DNA of 64,000 nt from the NCBI GenBank assembly GCA_015654675.1, contig JAATGM010000059.1, forward strand, positions 1 to 64,000, in the 5' to 3' direction. The translations under genes were made by a program, and so were the position numbers. Shown here one piece after another: positions 19,286 to 26,829 of the stretch. The notes beneath the pieces were generated by a model, which was not told where the DNA came from, searched no databases, and saw only the letters and a list, made by a program, of their open reading frames with translations. Position 1 is the stretch's first letter; each line of letters starts with the position of its first letter. This stretch comes from Planctomycetota bacterium. GTDB taxonomy: Bacteria > Planctomycetota > Phycisphaerae > UBA1845 > UTPLA1.

Positions 19286-20437
19286 ATGGGCCGGCCGAAT
19301 CACCCTCATCAAGTCTCCGATGGCGGCTACCGCTTCACCGTTCGCGGCAAGAAATACTGGCGAAAGAACATCGCCGCCGCGTGGGTCACGATTCACAAAC
19401 TCAAAGCAACGGATCCCGACGCACCGGCCCCGCGGCTGATCGTCGGCCTCATCCGCTCGTATGTCGCGCACCACGACAACGACCATTCGTCCGAGATGCT
19501 CGAGGAGCTTGAGACCTGGTCGGAGTCCGCCGGCGGCGTCCGCGAGCTGCAGGACGTCGATCGCGACACCCTGGTCAAGTTCTACAACTTCGTTCGCACG
19601 CGACTGAGCAGACGCGTCAAGAAGGGGAAAGAGGCCAAGCCACTCGGCCGCGAGACGATTCGAAAAAAGGTGCTGCACGCGGCTGCGTGCTTTCGATGGG
19701 CCCACAATCGCGGCCTGATTGACGTCATGCCGGATGTCCCGCGGCTGAAGAAGCAGCCGCCCAACCCGAAGGCGCTCACGTCTGAAGAGCTGGGGAAGGT
19801 TTTCGAAAGTCTCGAAGCTTCCACGAAAACGAAGCACGCGACGCCGCTACTCCGGTTCATTCTGGAAGTCGGGTGCCGGCCGAAGGAGGCCCGGCGCCTG
19901 CGTTGGACTCAGATCGACTTCGCCCGAAAGTGCATCACCCTGACCGAGCACAAGACCGACGCCGGCGGCGACTCGCGCGTCATCCACCTGGCCAAGACGG
20001 CGATCGAGATCCTGAAAGCCCAGCCCCGCACAAATAGATTTGTGTTCCTGAGCTCACTCAAGAAGCCCTACACCCGGGACGGATTTGCCAGCATCCTCGA
20101 GCGCCACGGCCTGACCCCCTACCGATTGCGGCATACCTGGTGCCAGAATGCGACGGACCGGTGCGTCGACGACAAGGCGATCATCGCGATGATGGGCCAT
20201 CGCTCATCTAGGATGGTTGAAATGTATCGTCGGATCTCTGACGAGCGCGTGCGAGCTGCCGCCGCTCTGCTAGATGGGCTCTCGCGGCCTGAGCTTCACA
20301 TTCAAGGTCGGAAGCCGAAGGCCCCCGAAGGCGAGCCCCACCCTTCCTCAGATACCGCTCCACCGCCTCCCGCTCAAACCGATATGTCACGCGAGTCGGC
20401 TTCCCATCCGCCCGGCGAACTCCGTGCAGCCGGATAG
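19286..20437 (+). CDS. int: phage tyrosine integrase
   Basis: A 383-residue site-specific recombinase. The frame is open back into the tRNA, but the ATG at 19286 gives the usual N-terminal arm-binding region (SDGGYRFTVRGKKYWRKN). After the SAM-like core-binding domain (about 55-150) come the catalytic residues: Arg198 (GCRPKEARRLRW), Arg282 in PYRLRHTW (the first His of the HxxR box is Tyr here), the GH of MMGHRSS, and nucleophile Tyr314 in VEMYRRI. It would insert and excise the phage at tRNA-Pro. Its Pro-rich last 30-odd residues lie antisense to the excisionase gene. Confidence 0.93.
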   Translation: MGRPNHPHQVSDGGYRFTVRGKKYWRKNIAAAWVTIHKLKATDPDAPAPRLIVGLIRSYVAHHDNDHSSEMLEELETWSESAGGVRELQDVDRDTLVKFYNFVRTRLSRRVKKGKEAKPLGRETIRKKVLHAAACFRWAHNRGLIDVMPDVPRLKKQPPNPKALTSEELGKVFESLEASTKTKHATPLLRFILEVGCRPKEARRLRWTQIDFARKCITLTEHKTDAGGDSRVIHLAKTAIEILKAQPRTNRFVFLSSLKKPYTRDGFASILERHGLTPYRLRHTWCQNATDRCVDDKAIIAMMGHRSSRMVEMYRRISDERVRAAAALLDGLSRPELHIQGRKPKAPEGEPHPSSDTAPPPPAQTDMSRESASHPPGELRAAG

Positions 20438-20531
20438 CGGCGATCACGCCGTCGCGCGCGAGCGTGCAGACGCGCTTCACCGGCATGTTCAGCCAGTGGG
20501 CGACTTCGCGACTCGTGAGGAGCGGGGTCAC
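20208..20531 (-). CDS. excisionase-like helix-turn-helix protein
   Basis: A 107-residue protein whose first 62 residues form a MerR/excisionase-type winged helix (LLTSREVAHWLNMPVKRVCTLARDG, then YRFEREAVERYLRKGG). Such proteins bend attachment-site DNA and push the integrase toward excision. It is the last gene of the early minus-strand operon, sharing ATGA with the gene before it, and overlaps the integrase tail-to-tail by 230 bases. The Arg/Ala-rich tail after residue 65 may be non-essential. Confidence 0.75.
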   Translation of the reverse strand: MTPLLTSREVAHWLNMPVKRVCTLARDGVIAAIRLHGVRRADGKPTRVTYRFEREAVERYLRKGGARLRGPSASDLECEAQAARAHLAERRQLARARQRSDDTFQPS

Positions 20532-20923
20532 GGTTTCTCAGATGGCTCAATCTTCGGCGCCAGCTCCGGCCGCAGGCACGCGATCAGCGCTTCGCGCACG
20601 CTGTCGTATCCGCGCTCCGTCTCGTGCAGCCGCCAGCCCTTGCCGAGCCCGCTATCGACTAGCCGCACCTTTCGGCCCTTCGTGCGCCGCTTCTCGAGGT
20701 AGTCGAGCAGCTCGGCGTCGCAGGGCTTGTCCGAGGGTACGGCCGCGAGAATCTCCTCGGCCTTTTTGACCAGCTTGTGCTCGTCGGTCTCTGGGCCCCA
20801 GACCGTCGACGGGCCGCACATGCCGACGATTTCCGCCGCCATCCCGATCGCCTTCGACTGCCATTGCGACGGATCGATCGTGTTCGGCTCAACCTTGGCT
20901 TGCGTCGGTTCTTCTGTTTTCAT
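20528..20923 (-). CDS. hypothetical phage protein
   Basis: A 131-residue acidic protein. ATG 20923 is chosen because AAGGA stands five bases upstream; an ATG five codons earlier is possible. A helical core (PSQWQSKAIGMAAEIVGM; HKLVKKAEEILAAV) and a basic patch (KRRTKGRKVRLVD) are visible. No family recognised. It is coupled to the excisionase gene by a 4-base overlap. Confidence 0.6.
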   Translation of the reverse strand: MKTEEPTQAKVEPNTIDPSQWQSKAIGMAAEIVGMCGPSTVWGPETDEHKLVKKAEEILAAVPSDKPCDAELLDYLEKRRTKGRKVRLVDSGLGKGWRLHETERGYDSVREALIACLRPELAPKIEPSEKP

Positions 20924-21134
20924 TGGGATCCTTTCCATTGTTAAGCAGCTTGACCAGTTCGCGGAATGGCCCGCTCTGGTGCCCGCCCAACAGGATGTAG
21001 CCCGCGAAAGCGTCGCGTTGCGCCACCACCCGCGCGAGGCACGCGCCTTTGAGATGGCACTGCCACGTCCCGTGGGACTCGCAGCCGGGGTTCGTCGTGC
21101 CGTTGATCTCCGCGAAGCAGTGTTTGCAGTTCAT
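20889..21134 (-). CDS. small zinc-binding protein, hypothetical
   Basis: An 81-residue protein starting at ATG 21134, which overlaps the stop of the upstream gene (ATGA). It opens with CKHCFAEI followed by Cys-x-x-x-His and WQCHLKGAC, giving enough Cys/His ligands for one treble-clef or ribbon-like zinc site. Short zinc proteins of this sort are common in phage early operons; the target is unknown. Confidence 0.6.
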   Translation of the reverse strand: MNCKHCFAEINGTTNPGCESHGTWQCHLKGACLARVVAQRDAFAGYILLGGHQSGPFRELVKLLNNGKDPNENRRTDASQG

Positions 21135-21469
21135 GACGCCGTCCCCTTCGCGTCCATCCGCAAAATCGTCGTCCGATCGCAGCGCAGTACGGCCGCGATG
21201 ATGCCAACGCCGATCGGGCGCCACGTTCCATCCGCCGGCTTCTCGCCGACATGCCAACGCGCGCCCACTCCACCAAGCCGCTGATTCCCTAGTGCCCAGA
21301 TTCGAGCGCGGCAGCGCGCAGTGAAATCGCGTCGAAACTCCATCGCCAGCGCCCACGGCTGCAGCGCGTGCGATAGGTACAGCCCGGTTGCCTTTGCTGA
21401 TGCGATGAGCAATTCATCGAGCGCCGCCCAGACCTCGTTTGGCAGACTGGTGGGATAGACGCGCTTCAT
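21131..21469 (-). CDS. phage protein with DnaA-C-like HTH motif
   Basis: A 112-residue protein; the start at 21469 has a perfect AAGGAG five bases upstream. The C-terminal segment RPIGVGIIAAVLRCDRTTIL looks like the helix-turn-helix signature of the DnaA C-terminal domain (position of the DHTT box), preceded by an N-terminal helical part. It may bind DNA at the phage origin; this is inference from one motif. Confidence 0.6.
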   Translation of the reverse strand: MKRVYPTSLPNEVWAALDELLIASAKATGLYLSHALQPWALAMEFRRDFTARCRARIWALGNQRLGGVGARWHVGEKPADGTWRPIGVGIIAAVLRCDRTTILRMDAKGTAS

Positions 21470-21603
21470 TCCGGCTCCTTCGCTCCCCAGAAATATCCAA
21501 CCGCCGCCAGCCAAGCGCGTCGCAGAAGACACCAGCATTCGAACCAGAGGCGGTCTGGCACATAGAGCGTCGTGCGCTGGATGTAGTCGCGCGGTTTCCA
21601 CAT
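21466..21603 (-). CDS. small Trp-rich protein (45 aa)
   Basis: A 45-residue frame that fits between its neighbours: its ATG at 21603 directly follows another ATG (21606) overlapping the upstream stop, and its own stop overlaps the ATG of the next gene. It reads MWKPRDYIQ at the start, with five tryptophans and a hydrophobic stretch (about 20-40) that may be membrane-associated. The exact start/stop fit in a chain of coupled genes is the main evidence; it is below usual gene-calling length. Confidence 0.55.
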   Translation of the reverse strand: MWKPRDYIQRTTLYVPDRLWFECWCLLRRAWLAAVGYFWGAKEPE

Positions 21604-21848
21604 CATGCCTTCACGCGCTCCTCAAACGGCACCGGCCATCCGGCCTTGCGGAGCCGGCGCTTTGCTTCCCAATCCCAGCCGATGCACGTCACCCTGAGCA
21701 CGCGCCGAACATGATGCGGGTGGAACTTGGCTCCGATCAGCGAGTGCGGGGAATGCCGCGTCAGCGTGCCGTCCGCGCGGAACGTCCCGCGCAACAACAC
21801 CCGATGCCCCTCGGTCGTCTCGACGATCATTTGAAACCAGCGGTCCAT
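21603..21848 (-). CDS. hypothetical phage protein
   Basis: An 81-residue protein from ATG 21848; a TTG five codons earlier (21863) is an alternative that overlaps the upstream gene more. The predicted fold is mostly beta (MIVETTEGHRVLLRGTFRADG) with a basic end (WEAKRRLRKAGW). It resembles no family I know. Its stop overlaps the small Trp-rich gene. Confidence 0.55.
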   Translation of the reverse strand: MDRWFQMIVETTEGHRVLLRGTFRADGTLTRHSPHSLIGAKFHPHHVRRVLRVTCIGWDWEAKRRLRKAGWPVPFEERVKA

Positions 21849-22078
21849 CCGAGCATCCGCCAAATCGCGTTTTCTGTTTCTCGTTCACGACGCATGATCT
21901 CGGGCGACCGCACCCGCAGGATCGTCTCCCGCGTGTCGATGCGTGCATCACAGTCGCCGCACACGTAGACCCGCCGGCGCTGCTGCTTGCTCTGCGTCCA
22001 CCGGGAATCGACGCTCGAAAGTCGATCGCCGCCGCACGCCGGGCATGGCATCACCGATGGAGTCGTTCGCGCTCTCAC
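21827..22078 (-). CDS. zinc-ribbon protein, hypothetical
   Basis: An 83-residue protein from GTG 22078, with GGAG eight bases before it and a four-base overlap (GTGA) with the HerA stop; ATG 22051 is an alternative without a good ribosome-binding site. MPCPACGG and VCGDCDAR provide a four-cysteine zinc ribbon, followed by a basic helix (EIMRRERETENAIW). Possibly a nucleic-acid-binding accessory to the ATPase gene upstream. Confidence 0.6.
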   Translation of the reverse strand: MRARTTPSVMPCPACGGDRLSSVDSRWTQSKQQRRRVYVCGDCDARIDTRETILRVRSPEIMRRERETENAIWRMLGWTAGFK

Positions 22079-23811
22079 GCCAGGGTCTCCGACATCCGGC
22101 ACTCGCGCTGCTCGATGAGCTGCCGCGACCGAAGCCGCTGCAGGTATGTATCCCGGCTGGAGCGCTTGTAGTTCGTGGCCTCGCTGATCGATTCGCGATC
22201 GACGGCCTTCGGATAGGCGTTGGCGATGATTTCGAGGATGCGGCGTTCGCCCTCGGGAAGTTCCTTCAGCCAATAGGCCAGCAGCTCGGCACCCGTCGGC
22301 AACGGCTCGAAGCTGCTTCCCAGCGCGGCGACGCCTTCCGTTGTCGCCATGATCGGATCGTTCCCGTCGACGTATCCCCGCTCACGGAGGCGTTGCAGGT
22401 AGGTGTCGCGACTACTGCGCTTGTAGCCAGTCAGCACGGTGAGCTGCTCTCGCGTCGCGCCCTTCGGGTATTGAGCGACGGCGGTCAGGACAATGCGCTC
22501 GCCCTTGGGGAGTGCCCCGCTGGAGTCGCGCGAAAATGAAGTCGTCCGAGGGGGTGAAACTGCGGGGCCGCTGGGTTTGGCGGGGCTTTTTGATGGAAAC
22601 TTTTCAGGAAACTTTTCGCCTGTTTTTGCGCACCCGGCTCGGATCGCGGCTGAAAGCTCGGCGAGTTGCGCGGCCGTGCTCCTCTGAATCTCTTGGACTG
22701 ATCCAGCCGACCGCATGGCGACGCCAACCGCATCCTCCAGCCGCTTAGCCAGCTTCTCGCACGTCGCTTCAAGCCGGCTGACCTGCGCGTCCTTCAGGAT
22801 GAATCGCTCGACCGTCTTCGTCTCGACCTTCGCGGCTGGCGCTGCCTTCGCCTGCTTCTCCAGTTCGGCTATGCGGCGCTTCAGCTCCTTCGGGTCGTTC
22901 GCCTTCGCCTCCTCGACCGTCTGCCGAATGCGATCCGTCAGCTTGGCGATGTCGATTTGAGCCAGCGTCTTCGGAACGATCCGCCGCTCGCCCGCCTTCG
23001 GTGTCGCGGACGAATTGAATGTGCGGCGGAGTGGGATCTGAATCCGCGCGAGGCGCCGAAGCCAGCCTGGCGAATAGACCCACGCCTCACCCTGCTGGAA
23101 GCCTGGCAGCGTTTTGAGGATTTCGTCGCGATGGCCCTTGTCTGAGTGGTGCTCCAACCAGCTCTCGATCGCGGCGATATCTTGCGGCCCGGTCGTCTGA
23201 AGCGCGACCAGGCACTCCGTCTGCGTGAGAACCGACTTATTGAGCACTGCCGACCTCTGGGTTATCAGAGTCACGCCGATGCCGCGAGCCCGGCCGCGGC
23301 GGACGACGTTCTGCATCGCCCCCAGCGACTTCGCGGCGTCGCCGGTCATTCCAGACTGCGGCGCGAATTCGTCGGCCTCATCCACGAACAAGTGGACGGC
23401 GTCGCGATTGAGCCGATAGAAGGTCGCCGCGAAGTCCGCGACGAACCGCTTCATCTCACCCTCGCCCATGAGCGAGATATCGAGGATCGTCGAGACGCGA
23501 TCGCGTACAAGGAATTCCGCGACCATCTTGCCGGCTGTCGGCTCAAGCGGCACGTCGGCGTGCTCGCCGCCCATGATGAGAACCTTGTAGCCCTCGTGCT
23601 TTCCGTCGGCGGATGATTTCAGACCCCACCAGGCGGTTCCGACCGGGTCGATCGCGATAATGAACTGTTCCTGGTCGAGGAACTGCTCCGCCATCACGAC
23701 GGCGGCGTTGCTCTTGCCGGCCCCTCGTCGCGCCAACAAAGCGAACGTCTGCGTCACCGCGTCGGCGGGCAGCTTGAAGTCCTTACCGTCCTGGGTCTTA
23801 CCGAGAATCAC
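22075..23811 (-). CDS. HerA-like ATPase with duplicated winged helix
   Basis: A 578-residue FtsK/HerA-superfamily ATPase. Walker A is ARRGAGKSN (about 27-35), Walker B is HLFVDEADEF (about 145), and NVVRRGRARGIGVTLITQR forms the sensor region typical of HerA and related DUF87 pumps. A helical/coiled linker (330-400) leads to two tandem winged-helix-like repeats, each containing the identical 14 residues YKRSSRDTYLQRLR. HerA proteins are hexameric DNA translocases that work with nucleases. A phage role in DNA processing or defence is likely; a PD-(D/E)XK-like gene lies 1.4 kb upstream in the same operon. Confidence 0.85.
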   Translation of the reverse strand: MILGKTQDGKDFKLPADAVTQTFALLARRGAGKSNAAVVMAEQFLDQEQFIIAIDPVGTAWWGLKSSADGKHEGYKVLIMGGEHADVPLEPTAGKMVAEFLVRDRVSTILDISLMGEGEMKRFVADFAATFYRLNRDAVHLFVDEADEFAPQSGMTGDAAKSLGAMQNVVRRGRARGIGVTLITQRSAVLNKSVLTQTECLVALQTTGPQDIAAIESWLEHHSDKGHRDEILKTLPGFQQGEAWVYSPGWLRRLARIQIPLRRTFNSSATPKAGERRIVPKTLAQIDIAKLTDRIRQTVEEAKANDPKELKRRIAELEKQAKAAPAAKVETKTVERFILKDAQVSRLEATCEKLAKRLEDAVGVAMRSAGSVQEIQRSTAAQLAELSAAIRAGCAKTGEKFPEKFPSKSPAKPSGPAVSPPRTTSFSRDSSGALPKGERIVLTAVAQYPKGATREQLTVLTGYKRSSRDTYLQRLRERGYVDGNDPIMATTEGVAALGSSFEPLPTGAELLAYWLKELPEGERRILEIIANAYPKAVDRESISEATNYKRSSRDTYLQRLRSRQLIEQRECRMSETLA

Positions 23812-24119
23812 GCTGGCTCCTTGGTGAGCGAGAGGATGCGCTTGGCCAGGTGTTGCATATCTGACGCGGAGTAATGCTCGGCATCGTCGATCATCTGCGC
23901 CAGTTCTTTAGCCAGCCGCGCCCAGTTCTCTCCCCGGGGACTGTCGATCGGTTTTTCATCCCACCAGAACCGGCACCGCTGGCAGGTCCGGCGGATGTGC
24001 TCGTGCGGGATGGTCCGGCACGTCTTGTTGTCCCACCGATGGTCGGCCGGTGCGTAGTGCGAGCTGATTGTGTCGTGGCCGCACTTCTCGCATGTTGCCT
24101 TCACGTCAAAGGGCTTCAT
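23808..24119 (-). CDS. zinc-finger protein, hypothetical
   Basis: A 103-residue protein with CEKCGH near the N-terminus and CQRCRFWW about 45 residues in, a probable four-cysteine zinc site, followed by two helices (LAKELAQMIDDAEHY, MQHLAKRILS). It overlaps the start of the HerA gene by four bases, so the two should be made together. Specific role unknown. Confidence 0.6.
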   Translation of the reverse strand: MKPFDVKATCEKCGHDTISSHYAPADHRWDNKTCRTIPHEHIRRTCQRCRFWWDEKPIDSPRGENWARLAKELAQMIDDAEHYSASDMQHLAKRILSLTKEPA

Positions 24120-24421
24120 TGAGCCTGTTCTCCAATCGCCGTCTGCAGCGCGAGCACAGCCCGCAGGACTTCCTGATATTTCCGCCCGTTCTCGAACCGC
24201 ACGCCGTTGAGATAAGCGGTGGGATTGAGCATCGGCCCGATGGATATCTCGTGCTCAATGCGACCGATGGCGTCCGCGATCGCCTCACTCGGGACCATCA
24301 CCATGGCCGCTAGGGCCATCCGTAGAATCGAGCCCATCGGTCCGACGATCGCAATCCAGACGTCATCCGAAAGCCAGCCGGCGTCGTTCCACTTCTGGGT
24401 GGGCTGGGTCGTGGCGCTCAT
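24116..24421 (-). CDS. hypothetical phage protein
   Basis: A 101-residue protein starting at ATG 24421, with AAGGG seven bases upstream. The sequence is helical and moderately hydrophobic (WIAIVGPMGSILRMALAAM) but not clearly transmembrane. No family recognised. Coupled to both neighbours through ATGA overlaps. Confidence 0.55.
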   Translation of the reverse strand: MSATTQPTQKWNDAGWLSDDVWIAIVGPMGSILRMALAAMVMVPSEAIADAIGRIEHEISIGPMLNPTAYLNGVRFENGRKYQEVLRAVLALQTAIGEQAQ

Positions 24422-24666
24422 CGCTTGCCCTTTCGTGGTCGATCGACGGCCTGGAGCGGAGCGGGTTGCGTCGTCGCCGGCGGAAGCCAGCGCCACTGAC
24501 GTTCGTGGTTCGCGTCGAGATAAAACTCGGCGTGGCCGGCGTCGACTGCCGCTAGCTCCCACTGGCCCGACCGGTACCGGTTCTGCAACATCACGGCCCA
24601 GGCAGCGAGCACCATTCCGACAACCGTGGTGATGAGCGACCGCATGAACTCTTTGTCCTTCAACAT
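24418..24666 (-). CDS. small single-pass membrane protein
   Basis: An 82-residue protein with one hydrophobic segment (about 9-26, RSLITTVVGMVLAAWAVM) followed by a polar C-terminal part. The topology suggests a membrane-anchored accessory protein. It overlaps the adjacent genes by 4-7 bases. No function can be assigned. Confidence 0.55.
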   Translation of the reverse strand: MLKDKEFMRSLITTVVGMVLAAWAVMLQNRYRSGQWELAAVDAGHAEFYLDANHERQWRWLPPATTQPAPLQAVDRPRKGKR

Positions 24667-24881
24667 CCGATCACCGCCGCGAGCTGGGCTCGCCGGGCCA
24701 GTTCCGCCTCAATCACTCTGACGAATCCGAGGTTCTTGTCGCGCCGATCCATCACCGATCCGCCGGAGTAGGTGGTGATGCCCTGCTGTAGCGCGAATTC
24801 GCAGGTGATGACGTCAGTCTTCGAGTCGAGGAGATCGCGTCGAAGCCGGTCGTCAGGGATCGTCGTGATATCAACCGCCAT
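24660..24881 (-). CDS. hypothetical phage protein
   Basis: A 73-residue protein with helical character (TTIPDDRLRRDLLDSKTDVI; VRVIEAELARRAQLA). No family recognised. It follows a 173-base gap that contains a strong hairpin, so its expression may depend on that structure or on a local promoter. Confidence 0.5.
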   Translation of the reverse strand: MAVDITTIPDDRLRRDLLDSKTDVITCEFALQQGITTYSGGSVMDRRDKNLGFVRVIEAELARRAQLAAVIGC

Positions 24882-24894
24882 AGATCACCAATGT

Positions 24895-24930
24895 GCCCGG
24901 CGCGTCGCCGTGGCCGTTGACGCGCCGGGC
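24895..24930. other. perfect 12-bp hairpin in early operon
   Basis: GCCCGGCGCGTC (24895-24906) is the exact inverse of 24919-24930, with a 12-base loop. Neither strand has a T run after it, so it is not a simple terminator; it may stabilise mRNA ends or pause transcription. Just upstream on the minus strand (25023 to 24949) a GGAGG-preceded GTG opens a 24-codon frame that could be a leader peptide, but this is weak. Confidence 0.5.
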
Positions 24931-25054
24931 GGATAAGTCTGCACAGGACTACGGCCGCTCAACTTGATGCCGCTTTTCGCGAGCTCCGCGGCTCCACTCG
25001 CTACTTGCGGCTGCCACAGTCACATCGATCCTCCGTGCTAGAAGGCCACGCGTT

Positions 25055-25378
25055 TCAACGTCGCTTTGCGTTGGCTCGCTTCTTCAACGCCCGCCGCGCC
25101 TTCCGGAGTGCTGGGCTCTTCGGATCGACCATCCAGCCGGACTTGGGCTTGATGGAAATAGTCGCGGTCGCCTGGACCTGCTCCCCGCCAATCTCGACGG
25201 TGTGCGGCACGGCCTCGATGATGTCACGGTGCAGCCGGACCAGAGACGACGCGGGCACGCCGTCGCGGGCGAAACCCAACAGGTATCCGAGCAGCATCGA
25301 GTCCCGGAGCGTGCTCTGGTGAACGGGCGCTGGGCTTGGACTGACAATCGTTGGTGCTCGAAGAATCTGACTCAGCAT
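25055..25378 (-). CDS. hypothetical phage protein
   Basis: A 107-residue protein; the start at 25378 has AAAGG closely upstream. A central helical part (LRDSMLLGYLLGFARDG; LVRLHRDIIEAV) is followed by a short beta segment and a very basic tail (KARRALKKRANAKRR) suited to nucleic-acid contact. Its first 155 bases overlap, in another frame of the same strand, the end of the nuclease-like gene. Confidence 0.55.
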   Translation of the reverse strand: MLSQILRAPTIVSPSPAPVHQSTLRDSMLLGYLLGFARDGVPASSLVRLHRDIIEAVPHTVEIGGEQVQATATISIKPKSGWMVDPKSPALRKARRALKKRANAKRR

Positions 25379-25841
25379 TGGCCTTTCCTTTCTTGAAGAA
25401 TCGGGGTTTCCACTCACAGGCATCCCCGCGCCGCGGCTCGAAGTCCTCGAGACGGAGCTGCCGACATTTCATTCTGATACGCAGGCCACGCTCTCGCGGC
25501 CGGTCCCAGGCGAGCACGACGATGCGGTTGCTCGGATCGTGAATGAGGAAGTCGTGCGCCGATGACAGGAGCCGGAACTTCTCGACGTGCAGACGAAGCT
25601 CGTGCATCCCCTTGCACGAGTTGATCCCGACGAAGCCCGGTTTGCCGACCTTGAAGGCAATGTGATCGGCCCAGCCCCACGCATCGACGGACCGCGTGAT
25701 CCGTCCCATCCATGGCGTGTGCATCTTGAACGACCGCTGGACGTATGCGATGTGATATCCGCGGGCTTCGTAATAGTCCTTCGTGAGTGACGTGGCTCGA
25801 CGCCATGGCCGTCGCCTCTTCTTCTTCGTCGCAGTCGTCAT
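25224..25841 (-). CDS. PD-(D/E)XK nuclease-like protein
   Basis: A 205-residue protein from ATG 25841. Residues about 45-110 follow the pattern of small restriction-endonuclease-like phage proteins: DAWGWADHIAF (acidic residue after a strand), then GFVGINSCKG, where Gln/Glu-x-Lys is usual but Asn-Ser-Cys-Lys is found. A basic N-terminus (TKKKRRRPWRR) could bind DNA. The last 50 residues overlap the next gene and have an unusual Arg/Pro composition, so the true end may be earlier or a frameshift may be present. Confidence 0.55.
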   Translation of the reverse strand: MTTATKKKRRRPWRRATSLTKDYYEARGYHIAYVQRSFKMHTPWMGRITRSVDAWGWADHIAFKVGKPGFVGINSCKGMHELRLHVEKFRLLSSAHDFLIHDPSNRIVVLAWDRPRERGLRIRMKCRQLRLEDFEPRRGDACEWKPRFFKKGKANAESDSSSTNDCQSKPSARSPEHAPGLDAARIPVGFRPRRRARVVSGPAAP

Positions 25842-25877
25842 AGCAGTAGCAGCACGCACGACACAGGCCGCACTCGC

Positions 25878-26576
25878 CTACTCCGTTGGATCGTCGCCCT
25901 GCTGGCCTTCCTCGCCGTTCGACTTCGCATCGCCGATCCGTTCGACCTCGATCTGACCGTGCGAGTTGGCAAACCGTAGAAGGTGCTCGGCGTCGGTGTT
26001 CCGCTTGTCGCGGTCGATGCTCAGGCCGAAGGTGAACCGATCCGTCTTCATGCTGACCGCCCCCGTGACGGCGACGACGTTGGCGTCGAGGTTGTCGTCG
26101 GTGAACTTTTGCTGGCCCGGCGTGTCGTCCGCGGAGTTCGGATCGCACGTCATCCGAATCCGCAGCTCGCTCGCGACAAACAATGCGTTCGCGGCTTCGA
26201 GAGAGCAGGACGGCCGCGCGACGGTCACGCCGATGGCGACCTTGTTTGTCGTCACGTTGACGCTGGCAAACTTCGCCGGGAACGTGCCGGCCGTTTTCTC
26301 GACCTTGCGGGTTTCCGGTTCGGGGGCGAGCACCTCGGGAGCGGGATTCGCCTTTGGCTTTCGGGCTTTCTTACTCGGCTTCGGAGCTGTCTTCGTCGCG
26401 GCCATGTTCTTCCTTTCTGAGTAGAGGTTGAAGTGAATCTCTCGGAGCCACACGTATTCTCCGGGCAGACACTTCCCGGCCGCGTGGCGTTCGCAGACGT
26501 TCTTGAATTGCGGCACCAACTGCGGGTGCATCTCGCTGACGACGGCGCTTAGCTCGGTGATGATTTGGTCGATCAT
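25878..26576 (-). CDS. phage protein of unknown function, possible internal start
   Basis: A 232-residue frame. Codon 58 (ATG 26405) has a better ribosome-binding site (AAGGAAGAAC) than the first ATG, so a 175-residue product is possible or both are made. The N-terminal 57 residues are helical (YVWLREIHFNLY); then comes a Lys/Pro/Ala linker and a beta-rich domain (KFASVNVTTNKVAIGVTVA). The acidic C-terminus suggests a DNA-mimic or single-strand-binding-type tail, but this is only a guess. Confidence 0.55.
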   Translation of the reverse strand: MIDQIITELSAVVSEMHPQLVPQFKNVCERHAAGKCLPGEYVWLREIHFNLYSERKNMAATKTAPKPSKKARKPKANPAPEVLAPEPETRKVEKTAGTFPAKFASVNVTTNKVAIGVTVARPSCSLEAANALFVASELRIRMTCDPNSADDTPGQQKFTDDNLDANVVAVTGAVSMKTDRFTFGLSIDRDKRNTDAEHLLRFANSHGQIEVERIGDAKSNGEEGQQGDDPTE

Positions 26577-26615
26577 GCGAACACCACTTCCGAAACGCGG
26601 CTACAATCGCGCGCA

Positions 26616-26822
26616 ATGGACGATCGTTTTCTCATCAAAGTCGACATTGAGCGCCTGAAACTGACGCTCTCACGCTCTGAACGCCGCCAGTGGAGCGACC
26701 AAGAGGTTTGCGATTGGCTGGGGCGCAATGGGTTTCTTGCGGGGCCCGAGGGCTGGACGGTGGAGGCGAAAAACATAGGGCTGCTGGACGCCACGGAATA
26801 CGCTCTCATTCGACAGCTCTGA
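26616..26822 (+). CDS. small plus-strand protein in the early region
   Basis: A 68-residue frame from ATG 26616; a TTG at 26565 would add 17 residues. It reads like a small alpha/beta protein (RFLIKVDIERLKLTL; WSDQEVCDWLGRNGF). It is the only plausible gene on this strand inside the minus-strand operon, divergent from the previous gene by about 40 bases and converging on the primase gene with a 7-base gap. It may be an independently transcribed regulator. Confidence 0.5.
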   Translation: MDDRFLIKVDIERLKLTLSRSERRQWSDQEVCDWLGRNGFLAGPEGWTVEAKNIGLLDATEYALIRQL

Positions 26823-26829
26823 GTCGGCG

